This document shows positions 1 through 11,863 of a stretch of DNA of 64,000 nucleotides, piece by piece. The notes under the pieces were generated by a model, which did not search any database, was not told where the DNA came from, and was given only the letters and a program-made list of their open reading frames with translations. The translations under genes were made by a program, and so were the position numbers. Within the stretch, counting starts at the first letter, position 1; each line of letters opens with the position of its first letter. The stretch is taken from positions 418,501 through 482,500 of the forward strand of contig OZ025667.1 of the NCBI GenBank assembly GCA_964019335.1. The letters run 5' to 3'. The stretch is from Diplonema japonicum. Lineage: Eukaryota; Euglenozoa; Diplonemea; Diplonemida; Diplonemidae.

Positions 1-2594
1 ACCAGCTGCGCCGTCGGGCTCACCACCAGTGACAGGTCCCCGATCAAGAACAGGAAGTACCGGTCCGCGTAGGCCCCGTCGCACCGCTCCACGCAGATCT
101 TCAGCGGGATGTTCACCCCGAGCTTCGACAGCGGGAGTCCCCCAGAGATCACATATTCATACTGCACGTAGATGCTCATCCCGAGCGTTCCCTCCACATT
201 CACCACCGCGAAGTTAGCCTCCGAAGTGTCCGGGTCCGTCCCGATCCGCAGTTCCAGCAAAATCGACCCAGAGAACTGCAGCTCCGCGCTCGTCGACACC
301 CGGAAGTTGTCCGTCACGTCTGCCACCACTTCCAGGAAGTCCCCCTCCAGGATGTCCGGGAGCTTCGGAGTCCCGATCGCGTACAGCTTCACCCCCGAGG
401 TCGTCATTGCCAGCGCGAGCTTCGTGTCCTGGATCCCGAAGGACAGTATGGGCGATAGGGCCGTGTCCAGCACCTGCGCCACCCCCTCGTCGAAGCTGCT
501 CGTCACCAAGTAGGCCACGTTCGCCACCGTCATCTCGTCCACCCAGACGCTCGCCTCCACTCCATCGCATGCGGGAGCCTGCCCGATGCGTCCCGTTCCG
601 GACACCGTCGTCGTCGGCGTTGGGGCAGCGCAGTTTCCGAGACAGAAGGGCATCGTCACTTCTCCCCTCTGCACAATTGGCTTGATGAGCTCCAAAAAGT
701 CTCCGAGGTCTGACGAGGCGTCCAGAAGCTCTCTTGTGCTATGCTTTGTGGTGGTGTTCATGCTGCTGCTGCTGCTGTCGGTTTTTGTCGTGTACGTGCG
801 TGCTTTCGTGTCTGCGCTCGCAGTGGAGTCCATCGGGCACGCTTCAGGGTCGTAAGCCACACTCGCCCCGTCGTTCGTGTCTTCCAGCGTCACAGCCATC
901 CCCAAGCTGAACCCAATCCCAGACCACTTGTTCCCCTGAGCGTCCGTGATGGAGCTTCTCTTCTGACTCAACCAGGAGCTCGGGAGCTCTCTGATCCCGT
1001 CCCTGATTTTCCCCGAAAGTCCATCCAGTGCGAGGTCCATCGCCTTGATCGCCTCCTTGTTCTTCATCGTGAAAATGTGCTTCCCCCACGACTTCAAGCT
1101 CACCCCGAACCCTCCGAACAGCACGTTCTCCCACCAGGTGCTCGCCGATGTCACCTCGACGCACCTCCAGTGCGGGTGCGTGAAGACAATCGTGATCCCG
1201 TCGATCCCCACCGTCGATGAGATGATGGCAGGCATGTCGATCCCGACCTCGAAGGCGAACCCGCTGAAGGCCCCGGCGCTCGCGAACCACTCCACCGACA
1301 GCGCCACCTCGAACAGCGTGTTAGCGAAGAAGCCCTTCTCGTCCGTCTTCTCGCTCGCGCGTGCCCTCGTCCTCCCCCGATACAGCACCTTCCCATCCCT
1401 CTCTTTCTCCATCTCCACAGACAGAGCCTTCCTCCTGTACCCAAGAGAGGTTTCCTTCACGCACACTCCGTTCTCGCACCCCTCGTCCAGTCCGCAGTCG
1501 TTGTCGCTGGTGCAACCATCAGCCTCAACCGCTCGAGGGGTCAATACTGACAACTCGGTATCGGGTTCAGGAGTGGGAGCAGGAGTAGGAATAGGAGTAG
1601 GGGCAGGCGTGGGAATAGGAGTAGGGGCAGGTGTAGGAATAGGAGTAGGAGCAGGAGTGGGAATAGGAGTAGGGGCAGGCGTGGGAATAGGAGTAGGGGC
1701 AGGTGTAGGAGCAGGTGTAGGAATAGGAGTAGGAGCAGGCGTGGGAATAGGAGTAGGGGCAGGTGTAGGAATAGGAGTAGGAGCAGGAGTGGGAATAGGA
1801 GTAGGAGCAGGCGTGGGAATAGGAGTAGGGGCAGGAGTGGGAGCAGGAGTAGCAACGGCGCTCTCTTTCTCGTAGTTAATGCCCGCACCCCATCCAAGAC
1901 CCAGACCCGTAAAGAAGTTTGCCTTCCCACCCGGGACAGCCTCCAATCCGATGCTCCACCCAAGCCCAACAGAGGGGGTGAATTGGAAGTTCCCTACCTT
2001 CAGCCCCTCGTACGCGACACTGAAGCTGATCGTCACCGTGAAGAGCGCGCACCCGAAGTTCGCGTTCGCTTGTGAGGCGCAGAGGTACCCGATCGCACAG
2101 CAGTCCTCCAGGGGCTTCACCATCCTCCGCTTCTGGTGGTTCTGCTGCGCCTCGAGGAGCATCGCCGCCCTGTTCGCCGAGGCAGTCGTCGAGTTGCACT
2201 GCCCGGAGAAGGTGCGGATGTAGGGCTTCAGGCTGTTCGCGAGGTCGGGGATGTCTGCCAGGAAGGTTTCGACAGTCGCGGTGTCTTCGAAGAACTCCAT
2301 CAGCCCGTCCGCCGCCTCCACCGCTTTGTCCTTCAGGGTGTTCAGCTGGTCGAGGGCCCCCGTCACCGCCTCTATCGCCTCTTGCACCCCGAGGGCCTCC
2401 AGCACCTCGTCCGCCCTGTCCGCAAGGGCATCCGCCACGGCCCCCCTGAAGGCGTCCACCGTGTCCGCCAGCGACGTGGCCAGCGACGTCACCGTCAGCG
2501 GCTCAGAAGTCGACGTCGTTGAGGGCGCTGTGTCCTGCGCCCCTGCAAGGAGCGCAACAGCCAACGCCAGCAGTGCTGTCTGCAAGATTCTCAT
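1..2594 (-). CDS. Giant secreted GH18-type protein, second tandem copy (N-terminal part only, runs off left edge)
   Basis: Start codon at 2594 and about 864 codons before the window ends; the 3' part lies outside. Residue for residue it equals the N-terminal third of the complete copy at 4492-11712: signal peptide ([19 protein letters not shown]), a helical N-terminal region, a (PTPAPTPIP)n spacer, a Cys-rich knot-like segment with CTSDNDCG, then beta-rich sequence. The 5' leader and its presumed trans-splice acceptor are identical too. Nothing in the visible part is broken. Whether the unseen end also carries the two GH18 domains cannot be told. It is either a very recent tandem gene copy or a duplicated contig end in the assembly. 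Confidence 0.85.
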   Translation of the reverse strand, partial: MRILQTALLALAVALLAGAQDTAPSTTSTSEPLTVTSLATSLADTVDAFRGAVADALADRADEVLEALGVQEAIEAVTGALDQLNTLKDKAVEAADGLMEFFEDTATVETFLADIPDLANSLKPYIRTFSGQCNSTTASANRAAMLLEAQQNHQKRRMVKPLEDCCAIGYLCASQANANFGCALFTVTISFSVAYEGLKVGNFQFTPSVGLGWSIGLEAVPGGKANFFTGLGLGWGAGINYEKESAVATPAPTPAPTPIPTPAPTPIPTPAPTPIPTPAPTPIPTPAPTPIPTPAPTPAPTPIPTPAPTPIPTPAPTPIPTPAPTPIPTPAPTPIPTPAPTPEPDTELSVLTPRAVEADGCTSDNDCGLDEGCENGVCVKETSLGYRRKALSVEMEKERDGKVLYRGRTRARASEKTDEKGFFANTLFEVALSVEWFASAGAFSGFAFEVGIDMPAIISSTVGIDGITIVFTHPHWRCVEVTSASTWWENVLFGGFGVSLKSWGKHIFTMKNKEAIKAMDLALDGLSGKIRDGIRELPSSWLSQKRSSITDAQGNKWSGIGFSLGMAVTLEDTNDGASVAYDPEACPMDSTASADTKARTYTTKTDSSSSSMNTTTKHSTRELLDASSDLGDFLELIKPIVQRGEVTMPFCLGNCAAPTPTTTVSGTGRIGQAPACDGVEASVWVDEMTVANVAYLVTSSFDEGVAQVLDTALSPILSFGIQDTKLALAMTTSGVKLYAIGTPKLPDILEGDFLEVVADVTDNFRVSTSAELQFSGSILLELRIGTDPDTSEANFAVVNVEGTLGMSIYVQYEYVISGGLPLSKLGVNIPLKICVERCDGAYADRYFLFLIGDLSLVVSPTAQL
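1560..1850 (-). repeat. Proline-rich coding minisatellite (PTPAPTPIP repeats), copy 1
   Basis: A run of 12/18-bp units encoding alternating PTPA and PTPI blocks, identical in order to the array at about 10680-10970 in the full gene. It separates the N-terminal region from a Cys-rich segment and probably forms an extended, possibly glycosylated linker. Confidence 0.85.
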
Positions 2595-2699
2595 TTCTCT
2601 TTCTTGTTGGCCTCACACGGAAGGGGGTTTCTTTCTCTTTTGTTTTTATTTTATTTTTGTGTGTGTGTGTGTGTTGGGTTATAAACCTGGAGTGAGATG

Positions 2700-4491
2700 A
2701 AAACGTGAAACACAAAGAAAAAAAAAAGGGGGGGGAAAAGAATAGAAAGAGAGGTAGTAGAGGAAGAGGAAGAGAAGATGGGTGTGATCCGAAGAATGGC
2801 GAGTGTCCTAGTGTATAGCTGTAACCTTTACACACAAAGAAAACAGACTACACACAGGAAAACTAAATTACATTTTATCGGAGAACCCTTCATATAGAAA
2901 GAGGAAGCAAAAGAGAAACAAACAGGAGGGAGGGAGGGAGGGAGGGAGGGAGGGAGGAGAAAGAAGATAAGTCAGCTAGATAGAGTGCAGGTTGGCCAGC
3001 ATCGCAAAAATCTCAGAAGACAAAAGGTTAAAAATCTGTAAGGTCGATACTCGGCTTTTCGTTAGTATACTAGATACAAGATATAGGTCTTTTTGCGAGC
3101 TCTTTTGTTCTCATTTATGTTTGCAAAGGAAAAAAAGATAACGCCCCATATCTCTAAAACCCGTCACCAACCCTGAGGGGATGCTTCTAGGGGGGGGGTG
3201 TGCTAAACGGGTTTTAGAGATATGACGGCGTAATGGTTTCTCTTTCTTCCTTGCCCCTCTTTCTTCTTTTGCTTCACTTTAAAAATTGGTCACTTCTTCA
3301 TGGTGTATTATGCGAAAACCTGACCATATTCAAAGTAAAAGGGCAACAAGAAAGGGGAGAGTCCTTGTGGAAATTGCGACATTTGCACTCTGTTGTGTCT
3401 TTAAAAACAAGAATTGTTCGCAGAAATAAGGGAGGGAGGGAGAGGGGGGGGGGGGGGGGGGGGGATCAATTACTGTCAAGAAGAAATACTTGTTGATGAA
3501 AGAAAGGTCAAAAGTTAGAAGAAACCACGGGACTAAAAAGTATCTACCGAGGTTGCTCCTTCCTTTCGCTCCCTTTCATTCTTTTTTTTTTTTTTTGCAA
3601 TTTCTTATTTAACAGTGACATGAGAGAGGGGGGGAGGGGGCGACAGAACATAAGGCATTCCAAGTCTATAAGGGTATAAAAAAAGAGGGGAAACAAGCTA
3701 AAAGCTCTGTATTCTTTTTTTTTTTTTTTTTTTTCCTTCTCTTTTTTCTGAGAAGAAAATTAAAGAATTTAAAAGAACAAGTTAAGATAGGGATAGGAAA
3801 AAAATAAAAGTTTTAAAAAAGAAAGGGAGAGCGTCTCAATAAGAGCGCCAAGTGTATTTATTTTCAACGGACACCGTAAACCTCTTAATCAATACCCCCT
3901 TCCTTCTTTGTTCCCCTGAGCCAAGCTTCTTTTCTCAGTGAGCACCCCCATGCACACTGAAATTCTATCGAGTTTTCTTTGCGTTCTTCATGAATCTCTC
4001 GGCTCAGGGGGGAGGAAGGGGAGAGGAAAAAAAGAAGGAGAATATATATCAAGAAGAAGTTTTCTATCTAATATAATTCCTTGCAAGCAGCTGTTGAAGA
4101 AGAAATTGTTTTTCTTTTTTTTTTTTTTTTTTTTTTTTCCGTTCTTTTTTCTTTTTTGCGTGAGGAGAAGGGGTGCCAATGATATATTAAAACCCCTGGT
4201 TTTAAAAAGAAAATCAAAGCATCACTTCCCCTCTAGCAAAAATAATAGGAGGAACAAAAATTGAGGAAATAGCAAAGAAAAAGGGGAAGAAGATGCTGGG
4301 AACGGCAAGAAAAGAACGACATGGCGAAGAGAACACAAATCTACTTCATCCTTTTCGTTGGTGTCGTTCTTAATCTCCGTTTCTCCATTCTTCTCCAATC
4401 TTTTGTTTCTCAACTAAACCTCTCGTTTCAACGCTGTGGGTCATCTTTTTTTATTTTCATATATAATATTTTCATTCTTTTTTTCCTATCT
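2700..4491. other. Gene-free spacer between the two giant-gene copies
   Basis: No ORF with protein-like composition. It holds a (GGGA)n microsatellite near 2930-2957, a G-run near 3445-3464, several T-runs (about 3580, 3717, 4118) and one perfect-looking hairpin at 3139-3232 (listed separately). The sequence is A/G- and T-rich. It must contain the 3' end of the transcript of copy 1's upstream neighbour and the 5' leader of copy 1 (near 2600-2650). Confidence 0.7.
3139..3232. repeat. Short inverted repeat / hairpin (MITE-like)
   Basis: Arm ATATCTCTAAAACCCGT (ending 3164) is repeated in reverse complement from 3207, and the outer bases ACGCC/GGCGT continue the pairing imperfectly, giving arms of about 25 bp around a ~42-bp G-rich loop. 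Both ends abut TA. It could be a tiny inverted-repeat transposon remnant or a structured RNA/terminator; nothing else like it is seen in the window. Confidence 0.6.
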
Positions 4492-7400
4492 CTAATTCCC
4501 TTGCGCGGGCGCCTTGCACCCCCTCGAGGGGCTGATGGCCTCCGCCACGGAATGAGACCAGGCGCCCATCATGTCGTGGGCAGCGTTCCAGAAGAAGGCC
4601 CCACCGTTGCAGGGGTACGCCTCCTTCAGATCGTTCATCACGCTGACAGCCTGCTCCGCGTTGATGTTGGATGAGGTGCCCCCGCATTCACTGATGCAGA
4701 AGCCGAACACTACCTTCGTGGGGTCGTTCCCGAAGACTTCCGTCACGAGGGTACTGAGGTGCGCCAGGGCAGAGGTGAAGACGCCACCGTGGATCCCGTC
4801 CGTGTTGGGGCGCGTCACCCCGTTGTAGTACTGCGGCATGATGAAGTCCACAGAGGCAGCCACCTCCCGCATCACCTCGAAGTAGCCTGTCCCGTGCACG
4901 AGGTCGCTGTCCATAGGGGAGTGGGTCACGAGGCTTCCGGCGGGGAGCTTCTCCCTCAGCTTCAGGGTCGTCTCCCTCAGGAAGGTCTGCGCCTGCGCCC
5001 CCTTTCCGAACGACGAGCCACCCTGCCCGTCCTCGTAGTAGTACAAGTAATCTATGTCGATCCCGTCGAAGCCCTGCGCGCCCGCGATGTCTGTAAGCTG
5101 CTGCGCCAGGTGCTCCTCCTTCCCGAAGCAGTGCTCCCAGCAGTTGTTCAATCCGTCCCACGAACCCCCCATCCCCGCCCCGCCGAAGGAGAGGATCACC
5201 TTCTTTCCCGCGGCCCTCCACTTCGCCACGAGCTCCGCATGTGGGGCGTTCCCGCACACCGCAACGGGTGTCAGGATGTCGCACTGCTCGTTGCACTGGT
5301 TCTCCCTGGAGCCCCAGCTGTAGGTCACCGCAAAGGAAACCAAGACGTGTGTGTAGGCCTCCATCTGCGCGTCTGTCGGACACGCCAGCCAGTTCCCGAC
5401 GGAGGCGACGAGCCTGCTGTCAACGGCTGGGGCCTGCGGAAGGGAAGTAGTAGGAGGAGGAGGGGGGAGGGGGATCCCACCTACACTGCACCCCTTCGAG
5501 GGGCTGATGGCCCCCTCAGAGAGAGAACGAGACCAGGCGCCGTCCGAGTCGGACGCAGAGTTCCAGAAGAAGGCCCCACCGTTGCAGGGGTACGCCTCCT
5601 TCAGATCGTTCATCACGCTGACAGCCTGCTCCGCGTTGGTGTTGGATGAGGTGCCCCCGCATTCACTGATGCAGAAGCCGAACACTACCTTCGTGGGGTT
5701 GTTCCCGAAGACTTCCGTCACGAGGGTACTGAGGTGCGCCAGGGCAGAGGTGAAGACGCCACCGTGGATCCCGTCCGTGTTGGGGCGCGTCACCCCGTTG
5801 TAGTACTGCGGCATGATGAAGTCCACAGAGGCAGCCACCTCCCGCATCACCTCGAAGTAGCCTGTCCCGTGCACGAGGTCGCTGTCCGCGGAAGAGTGGG
5901 TCACGAGGCTTCCGGCGGGGAGCTTCTCCCTCAGCTTCAGGGTCGTCTCCCTCAGGAAGGTCTGCGCCTGTGCCCCCTTTGCGAACGACGAGCCACCCTG
6001 CCCGTCCTCGTAGTAGTACAAGTAGTCGATGTTGATCCCGTCGAAGCCCTGCGCGCCCGCGATGTCTGTAAGCTGCTGCGCCAGGTGCTCCTCCTTCCCG
6101 AAGCAGTGCTCCCAGCAGTCGTTCAATCCGTCCCACGAACCCCCCATCCCCGCCCCGCCGAAGGAGAGGATCACCTTCTTCCCCGCGGCCTTCCACTTCG
6201 CCACGAGCTCCGCATGTGGGGCGTTATCGCACACCGCAACGGGTGTCAGGATGTCGCACTGCTCGTTGCACTGGTTCTTCATTTCACCCCAGGTGTAGGT
6301 CACCGCAAAGGACACGACGACGTGTGTGTAGGCCTCCATCTGCGCGTCTGTCGGACAGGTCAACCAGTTCCCGACGGAGGCGATGAGCCTGCTGTCGTCG
6401 TTGTTATTGTTGTTGTTGTTGTTGTTCGCATTACCACCCACCGGGGCAGGAGTTGTCTCGTCCACGATAGTGATGGTTTGCGTTCTACTGCTGCTTGAGG
6501 CGATAGCCCCGCTGCACACCGATGTCTTGAAGAAGGGGACGATGGACCACACACGGCTGACGGTCCACTCCTTCCCGTTCGACCCTTCCACGGGGACCGG
6601 GTCGCTGTCCACGTAGAAGATGTCGAATTCCTGTCTGCAAGGGGAAACCCCCTCCGCCACCCCGAGCTCCATCGGGTCCGTCGTCTGCTCTGTGTTCACG
6701 CGAACGTCGGCGGGGAAGGAGGAGGATACAAAAGCGGGCGGGGCCGGTTCCAAGGTCACGATCTGCTTCACCGTGTCCGAGATCCCACCGCACACCGGGT
6801 TGTCGTGGAGCTGCCACGTCACCTCCATGAAGGAGGACCCGCACATTCTGTTCGGGAAGTCTGCCACAGGGAGGATACGCTGATTCAAAAGCTTCACCTC
6901 CGCCCCTGCCGTGCACGCGGGGTCGATGAACCAGGGGAGCGGCTTCAGGCTCTCCAGGTTGATCTCCTGGTCGCAGCGGAAGGTGTAGGAGGTGGCCCCT
7001 CCGAGGACCGGGCGACTCCGCACCACCATCCCCGCCTCCGTGCTGATGTCGTTCGTGAGGAGGGCCTGGTTCTCCACCGCCTTGTCCGCCATCTTCGACG
7101 CCATCCTGTTCTGCGTGTTCTCCACGCTCGCCTCGTAGCTCGCCTGGCTGCTGAAGTCGTACGGCATGTCGTCCAGCGTCACCATCTCCTCCGAGCTGGA
7201 CAGCCCGCCCCCGGTCCCCTTCCCCCCGTAGGTGCGCACCCCGCCCCTGAAGCCTGACCCCGAGGCCGCCGACGCATCCGTCCCGAACGGCACCATCACC
7301 GTCGTCGTCTCCAGAGAGGGCATCGGGACCTCCATCCCTGAGTTGACATTCTGCAGCCCTGGGTTCTCACCCTTCGACTCGTCCACAACCTTCGTCTTCT

Positions 7401-10400
7401 GCGACATCTCGTCCGACTTCGTCTTCACCTCCCCCGCAGCGAGAGCCACCTCCTCCATGCACTGCGGGTCCGCGTACCTCGGCCCGTACTTCGTGTGACA
7501 GGTCCTCCCAAAGAAGCAGAACAGGTGGCACCAGCACTCCACCCATCTCTCCTGCACGTACTTGCACCCGTACTCGTTCCTGCCCCCCGCGTCCACCACG
7601 TCGTGCCCCTCCGTGTAGAAAATCCCGATTGCGCTCCCGAAGGCCTTCGCCGCCCCCTCAAAGTCCCCTTGGAAGAGCCTCTCCGCCGCCGTGATGAGGT
7701 CCCCCAGGATCGGAACCTTCTTCAGCACCGCCACCACGTCTCGGATCACCTCCGCCACGTTGTCCAGGAACTCCGACACTGCCTCCTTGATGTAGTTCAG
7801 GGTCGTCTCGAAGATGTTCACGATGTTGTTCCACAGCTGCGTCACCTTCTCCGACACGTAGTTCCACGCATCCGTCACCGCCTTCGCCAATGCCTTCACC
7901 GCCACGTTGATCCCGTCCACGATCTTCTGCCCGAGGTCCCCCAGAGACACCGACACCGCGATGTCGAACTCCGAGTCCTCAAAGCGCGAGGCCACCACCG
8001 CCCGCCCGCTCACCGTCGTCTCCACCAGCGCCAAATCCAGCGTCACCGCGAAGTCGATCACGTTCCCGTTCACCTCCACCTCCGCCCGCAGGTTGATGAA
8101 CAGGACCTGGAGGTCGCAGGAGAAAATGGCGTACGGGATCGGGCGGTTCAGGTCGTACATGAAGAGCACCTGTCGAATCTTCACGATCTCCAAAAAGTTC
8201 ATGTCCCGCAGCTCCATCCTGAAGTAGGTGAGGTCCCAGTTCCAGGTCACGCTCACGTGCGAAGACAGCGCCCCGTTGAAGAGGTCGATCCCTGCGGTGA
8301 AGGAGAAGATCTCCGCGTTCAGGGTCACGTTCAGGTAGCCGTACGACTTCAGCATCGGGATGTCGAAGGCTCCCCCGATGTCGATCAGGACGCTCGGGGA
8401 CGGCGCCACCTGCAGGTCTACCAGGAACTTCGCCCCGCCCACCGCCACCTTGTTCTCCAAGCGGTTCCCGATGCGGAGCTGGAACTCCCCGATCCTCAGG
8501 TCCACGGGGTCCATCCAGGCGTCGATGTAGAAGCGCGTCTTGCTCACCGCGAGGTCGATCGCGATCTCCCAGCCGAGGAAGTTCAGGCGACCCTGCAGGG
8601 CGACCCCCGCCGGGATCACCACGTCGCCGCTCCGGAAGGTCAGCCTCTGCTCCTTGATCGGGCTGAAGGAGAAGAAGGCGAAGCACTCCAGGTCCAGGGT
8701 CGTCTCGTTCGCGTAGCCCTCCAGCATCCCCGCGCACTTCGTCTTGTAGTCTCTGTCGAAGGGGTAGATCCCGGACTCCGCAAGCTTCCCGGGGATCACC
8801 AACCCGTCCAGCCCGGGCACGTAGTCCGACAAGACCCCGATGGCCCCGCCGATGGTGAGTTCCGACACCATCGCGATGAAGTAGTTGTCTTCGGGAACCG
8901 TGCTGCTCACCCCGACGTAGGTGCGACCCTCGATGTAGGGCTGCGTCCGCGTCTCGCAGTTTTGCTCATTCCCGAGGCACACCGCCCCGCCCAGCACGAA
9001 CCCAGACGGGAGCGGGGATTTCAAATCCCACTCCACCCCGAGGATGATGTCCCCAATCTGCAGGAAGGGAAGCCCCAGGGCGTTGTTCCACCACCCGTCC
9101 ATCTTCAGTGACCCGCGCACCAGCTGCGCCGTCGGGCTCACCACCAGTGACAGGTCCCCGATCAAGAACAGGAAGTACCGGTCCGCGTAGGCCCCGTCGC
9201 ACCGCTCCACGCAGATCTTCAGCGGGATGTTCACCCCGAGCTTCGACAGCGGGAGTCCCCCAGAGATCACATATTCATACTGCACGTAGATGCTCATCCC
9301 GAGCGTTCCCTCCACATTCACCACCGCGAAGTTAGCCTCCGAAGTGTCCGGGTCCGTCCCGATCCGCAGTTCCAGCAAAATCGACCCAGAGAACTGCAGC
9401 TCCGCGCTCGTCGACACCCGGAAGTTGTCCGTCACGTCTGCCACCACTTCCAGGAAGTCCCCCTCCAGGATGTCCGGGAGCTTCGGAGTCCCGATCGCGT
9501 ACAGCTTCACCCCCGAGGTCGTCATTGCCAGCGCGAGCTTCGTGTCCTGGATCCCGAAGGACAGTATGGGCGATAGGGCCGTGTCCAGCACCTGCGCCAC
9601 CCCCTCGTCGAAGCTGCTCGTCACCAAGTAGGCCACGTTCGCCACCGTCATCTCGTCCACCCAGACGCTCGCCTCCACTCCATCGCATGCGGGAGCCTGC
9701 CCGATGCGTCCCGTTCCGGACACCGTCGTCGTCGGCGTTGGGGCAGCGCAGTTTCCGAGACAGAAGGGCATCGTCACTTCTCCCCTCTGCACAATTGGCT
9801 TGATGAGCTCCAAAAAGTCTCCGAGGTCTGACGAGGCGTCCAGAAGCTCTCTTGTGCTATGCTTTGTGGTGGTGTTCATGCTGCTGCTGCTGCTGTCGGT
9901 TTTTGTCGTGTACGTGCGTGCTTTCGTGTCTGCGCTCGCAGTGGAGTCCATCGGGCACGCTTCAGGGTCGTAAGCCACACTCGCCCCGTCGTTCGTGTCT
10001 TCCAGCGTCACAGCCATCCCCAAGCTGAACCCAATCCCAGACCACTTGTTCCCCTGAGCGTCCGTGATGGAGCTTCTCTTCTGACTCAACCAGGAGCTCG
10101 GGAGCTCTCTGATCCCGTCCCTGATTTTCCCCGAAAGTCCATCCAGTGCGAGGTCCATCGCCTTGATCGCCTCCTTGTTCTTCATCGTGAAAATGTGCTT
10201 CCCCCACGACTTCAAGCTCACCCCGAACCCTCCGAACAGCACGTTCTCCCACCAGGTGCTCGCCGATGTCACCTCGACGCACCTCCAGTGCGGGTGCGTG
10301 AAGACAATCGTGATCCCGTCGATCCCCACCGTCGATGAGATGATGGCAGGCATGTCGATCCCGACCTCGAAGGCGAACCCGCTGAAGGCCCCGGCGCTCG

Positions 10401-11712
10401 CGAACCACTCCACCGACAGCGCCACCTCGAACAGCGTGTTAGCGAAGAAGCCCTTCTCGTCCGTCTTCTCGCTCGCGCGTGCCCTCGTCCTCCCCCGATA
10501 CAGCACCTTCCCATCCCTCTCTTTCTCCATCTCCACAGACAGAGCCTTCCTCCTGTACCCAAGAGAGGTTTCCTTCACGCACACTCCGTTCTCGCACCCC
10601 TCGTCCAGTCCGCAGTCGTTGTCGCTGGTGCAACCATCAGCCTCAACCGCTCGAGGGGTCAATACTGACAACTCGGTATCGGGTTCAGGAGTGGGAGCAG
10701 GAGTAGGAATAGGAGTAGGGGCAGGCGTGGGAATAGGAGTAGGGGCAGGTGTAGGAATAGGAGTAGGAGCAGGAGTGGGAATAGGAGTAGGGGCAGGCGT
10801 GGGAATAGGAGTAGGGGCAGGTGTAGGAGCAGGTGTAGGAATAGGAGTAGGAGCAGGCGTGGGAATAGGAGTAGGGGCAGGTGTAGGAATAGGAGTAGGA
10901 GCAGGAGTGGGAATAGGAGTAGGAGCAGGCGTGGGAATAGGAGTAGGGGCAGGAGTGGGAGCAGGAGTAGCAACGGCGCTCTCTTTCTCGTAGTTAATGC
11001 CCGCACCCCATCCAAGACCCAGACCCGTAAAGAAGTTTGCCTTCCCACCCGGGACAGCCTCCAATCCGATGCTCCACCCAAGCCCAACAGAGGGGGTGAA
11101 TTGGAAGTTCCCTACCTTCAGCCCCTCGTACGCGACACTGAAGCTGATCGTCACCGTGAAGAGCGCGCACCCGAAGTTCGCGTTCGCTTGTGAGGCGCAG
11201 AGGTACCCGATCGCACAGCAGTCCTCCAGGGGCTTCACCATCCTCCGCTTCTGGTGGTTCTGCTGCGCCTCGAGGAGCATCGCCGCCCTGTTCGCCGAGG
11301 CAGTCGTCGAGTTGCACTGCCCGGAGAAGGTGCGGATGTAGGGCTTCAGGCTGTTCGCGAGGTCGGGGATGTCTGCCAGGAAGGTTTCGACAGTCGCGGT
11401 GTCTTCGAAGAACTCCATCAGCCCGTCCGCCGCCTCCACCGCTTTGTCCTTCAGGGTGTTCAGCTGGTCGAGGGCCCCCGTCACCGCCTCTATCGCCTCT
11501 TGCACCCCGAGGGCCTCCAGCACCTCGTCCGCCCTGTCCGCAAGGGCATCCGCCACGGCCCCCCTGAAGGCGTCCACCGTGTCCGCCAGCGACGTGGCCA
11601 GCGACGTCACCGTCAGCGGCTCAGAAGTCGACGTCGTTGAGGGCGCTGTGTCCTGCGCCCCTGCAAGGAGCGCAACAGCCAACGCCAGCAGTGCTGTCTG
11701 CAAGATTCTCAT
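4492..11712 (-). CDS. Giant secreted multidomain protein with two C-terminal GH18 (chitinase-like) domains
   Basis: 2,406 codons without interruption. A signal peptide (residues 1-19) predicts secretion. Residues about 246-341 are PTPAPTPIP repeats, followed by a Cys-rich segment. A very long beta-rich middle follows; I recognise no family there, though it has a Cys/Trp-rich patch ([13 protein letters not shown]). A 9-Asn tract lies near 1761-1771. Two GH18 TIM-barrel-like domains follow at about 1772-2077 and 2096-2406, with typical strands ([16 protein letters not shown]). The GH18 signature DGxDxDxE reads DGINIDYL and DGIDIDYL, so the catalytic Glu is Leu in both domains, and the first has also lost an Asp. 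The known role of intact relatives is chitin or glycan hydrolysis; here glycan binding without hydrolysis is more likely (inference). The gene is clearly richer in C/G than its neighbours. Confidence 0.9.
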   Translation of the reverse strand: MRILQTALLALAVALLAGAQDTAPSTTSTSEPLTVTSLATSLADTVDAFRGAVADALADRADEVLEALGVQEAIEAVTGALDQLNTLKDKAVEAADGLMEFFEDTATVETFLADIPDLANSLKPYIRTFSGQCNSTTASANRAAMLLEAQQNHQKRRMVKPLEDCCAIGYLCASQANANFGCALFTVTISFSVAYEGLKVGNFQFTPSVGLGWSIGLEAVPGGKANFFTGLGLGWGAGINYEKESAVATPAPTPAPTPIPTPAPTPIPTPAPTPIPTPAPTPIPTPAPTPIPTPAPTPAPTPIPTPAPTPIPTPAPTPIPTPAPTPIPTPAPTPIPTPAPTPEPDTELSVLTPRAVEADGCTSDNDCGLDEGCENGVCVKETSLGYRRKALSVEMEKERDGKVLYRGRTRARASEKTDEKGFFANTLFEVALSVEWFASAGAFSGFAFEVGIDMPAIISSTVGIDGITIVFTHPHWRCVEVTSASTWWENVLFGGFGVSLKSWGKHIFTMKNKEAIKAMDLALDGLSGKIRDGIRELPSSWLSQKRSSITDAQGNKWSGIGFSLGMAVTLEDTNDGASVAYDPEACPMDSTASADTKARTYTTKTDSSSSSMNTTTKHSTRELLDASSDLGDFLELIKPIVQRGEVTMPFCLGNCAAPTPTTTVSGTGRIGQAPACDGVEASVWVDEMTVANVAYLVTSSFDEGVAQVLDTALSPILSFGIQDTKLALAMTTSGVKLYAIGTPKLPDILEGDFLEVVADVTDNFRVSTSAELQFSGSILLELRIGTDPDTSEANFAVVNVEGTLGMSIYVQYEYVISGGLPLSKLGVNIPLKICVERCDGAYADRYFLFLIGDLSLVVSPTAQLVRGSLKMDGWWNNALGLPFLQIGDIILGVEWDLKSPLPSGFVLGGAVCLGNEQNCETRTQPYIEGRTYVGVSSTVPEDNYFIAMVSELTIGGAIGVLSDYVPGLDGLVIPGKLAESGIYPFDRDYKTKCAGMLEGYANETTLDLECFAFFSFSPIKEQRLTFRSGDVVIPAGVALQGRLNFLGWEIAIDLAVSKTRFYIDAWMDPVDLRIGEFQLRIGNRLENKVAVGGAKFLVDLQVAPSPSVLIDIGGAFDIPMLKSYGYLNVTLNAEIFSFTAGIDLFNGALSSHVSVTWNWDLTYFRMELRDMNFLEIVKIRQVLFMYDLNRPIPYAIFSCDLQVLFINLRAEVEVNGNVIDFAVTLDLALVETTVSGRAVVASRFEDSEFDIAVSVSLGDLGQKIVDGINVAVKALAKAVTDAWNYVSEKVTQLWNNIVNIFETTLNYIKEAVSEFLDNVAEVIRDVVAVLKKVPILGDLITAAERLFQGDFEGAAKAFGSAIGIFYTEGHDVVDAGGRNEYGCKYVQERWVECWCHLFCFFGRTCHTKYGPRYADPQCMEEVALAAGEVKTKSDEMSQKTKVVDESKGENPGLQNVNSGMEVPMPSLETTTVMVPFGTDASAASGSGFRGGVRTYGGKGTGGGLSSSEEMVTLDDMPYDFSSQASYEASVENTQNRMASKMADKAVENQALLTNDISTEAGMVVRSRPVLGGATSYTFRCDQEINLESLKPLPWFIDPACTAGAEVKLLNQRILPVADFPNRMCGSSFMEVTWQLHDNPVCGGISDTVKQIVTLEPAPPAFVSSSFPADVRVNTEQTTDPMELGVAEGVSPCRQEFDIFYVDSDPVPVEGSNGKEWTVSRVWSIVPFFKTSVCSGAIASSSSRTQTITIVDETTPAPVGGNANNNNNNNNNDDSRLIASVGNWLTCPTDAQMEAYTHVVVSFAVTYTWGEMKNQCNEQCDILTPVAVCDNAPHAELVAKWKAAGKKVILSFGGAGMGGSWDGLNDCWEHCFGKEEHLAQQLTDIAGAQGFDGINIDYLYYYEDGQGGSSFAKGAQAQTFLRETTLKLREKLPAGSLVTHSSADSDLVHGTGYFEVMREVAASVDFIMPQYYNGVTRPNTDGIHGGVFTSALAHLSTLVTEVFGNNPTKVVFGFCISECGGTSSNTNAEQAVSVMNDLKEAYPCNGGAFFWNSASDSDGAWSRSLSEGAISPSKGCSVGGIPLPPPPPTTSLPQAPAVDSRLVASVGNWLACPTDAQMEAYTHVLVSFAVTYSWGSRENQCNEQCDILTPVAVCGNAPHAELVAKWRAAGKKVILSFGGAGMGGSWDGLNNCWEHCFGKEEHLAQQLTDIAGAQGFDGIDIDYLYYYEDGQGGSSFGKGAQAQTFLRETTLKLREKLPAGSLVTHSPMDSDLVHGTGYFEVMREVAASVDFIMPQYYNGVTRPNTDGIHGGVFTSALAHLSTLVTEVFGNDPTKVVFGFCISECGGTSSNINAEQAVSVMNDLKEAYPCNGGAFFWNAAHDMMGAWSHSVAEAISPSRGCKAPAQGN
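4530..5395 (-). repeat. GH18-domain duplication, copy 2 (C-terminal domain)
   Basis: Near-identical to 5505-6370 with an offset of 975 bp. Differences cluster in a few codons, for example at the linker, after the first beta strand, and in the D/N of the signature. A recent in-frame duplication inside the giant gene. Confidence 0.85.
5505..6370 (-). repeat. GH18-domain duplication, copy 1
   Basis: Partner of 4530-5395. The two domains are joined by a short Pro-rich linker ([16 protein letters not shown]). This copy ends next to the Asn tract encoded near 6395-6430. Confidence 0.85.
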
Positions 11713-11817
11713 TTCTCTTTCTTGTTGGCCTCACACGGAAGGGGGTTTCTTTCTCTTTTGTTTTTATTTTATTTTTGTGTGTGTGTGTGTGTTGGGTTAT
11801 AAACCTGGAGTGAGATG
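9119..11817. repeat. Long exact direct repeat, copy 2
   Basis: Covers the first ~865 codons of the giant gene plus 105 bp of its 5' flank. The right boundary is followed by a G-homopolymer (11820-11832), a common place for assembly joins and for real recombination breakpoints alike. Confidence 0.93.
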
Positions 11818-11863
11818 CCGGGGGGGGGGGGGCAACGCAAAATACTGCAAAAAAAAACAACTC

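Larger units (their letters stand above)
1..2699. repeat. Long exact direct repeat, copy 1 (of 9119-11817)
   Basis: Bases 1-2699 match 9119-11817 with a constant offset of 9118 and no difference I could find, including the imperfect proline-repeat codons and the GT microsatellite in the 5' leader. Homology stops abruptly after GAGATG at 2699/11817. Copy 1 then runs into A/G-rich spacer, copy 2 into a run of about 13 G. The period equals one gene plus its spacer. Confidence 0.93.

Noticed and set aside
1560-1850. CRISPR-like regular repeat
   Set aside because: It is an in-frame proline-repeat minisatellite within a eukaryotic gene.
7495-9111. 538-codon plus-strand ORF antisense to the giant gene
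   Set aside because: Shadow of a GC3-rich gene: Arg/His/Val-rich composition, no acceptor before its start, and the minus-strand frame is clearly coding.
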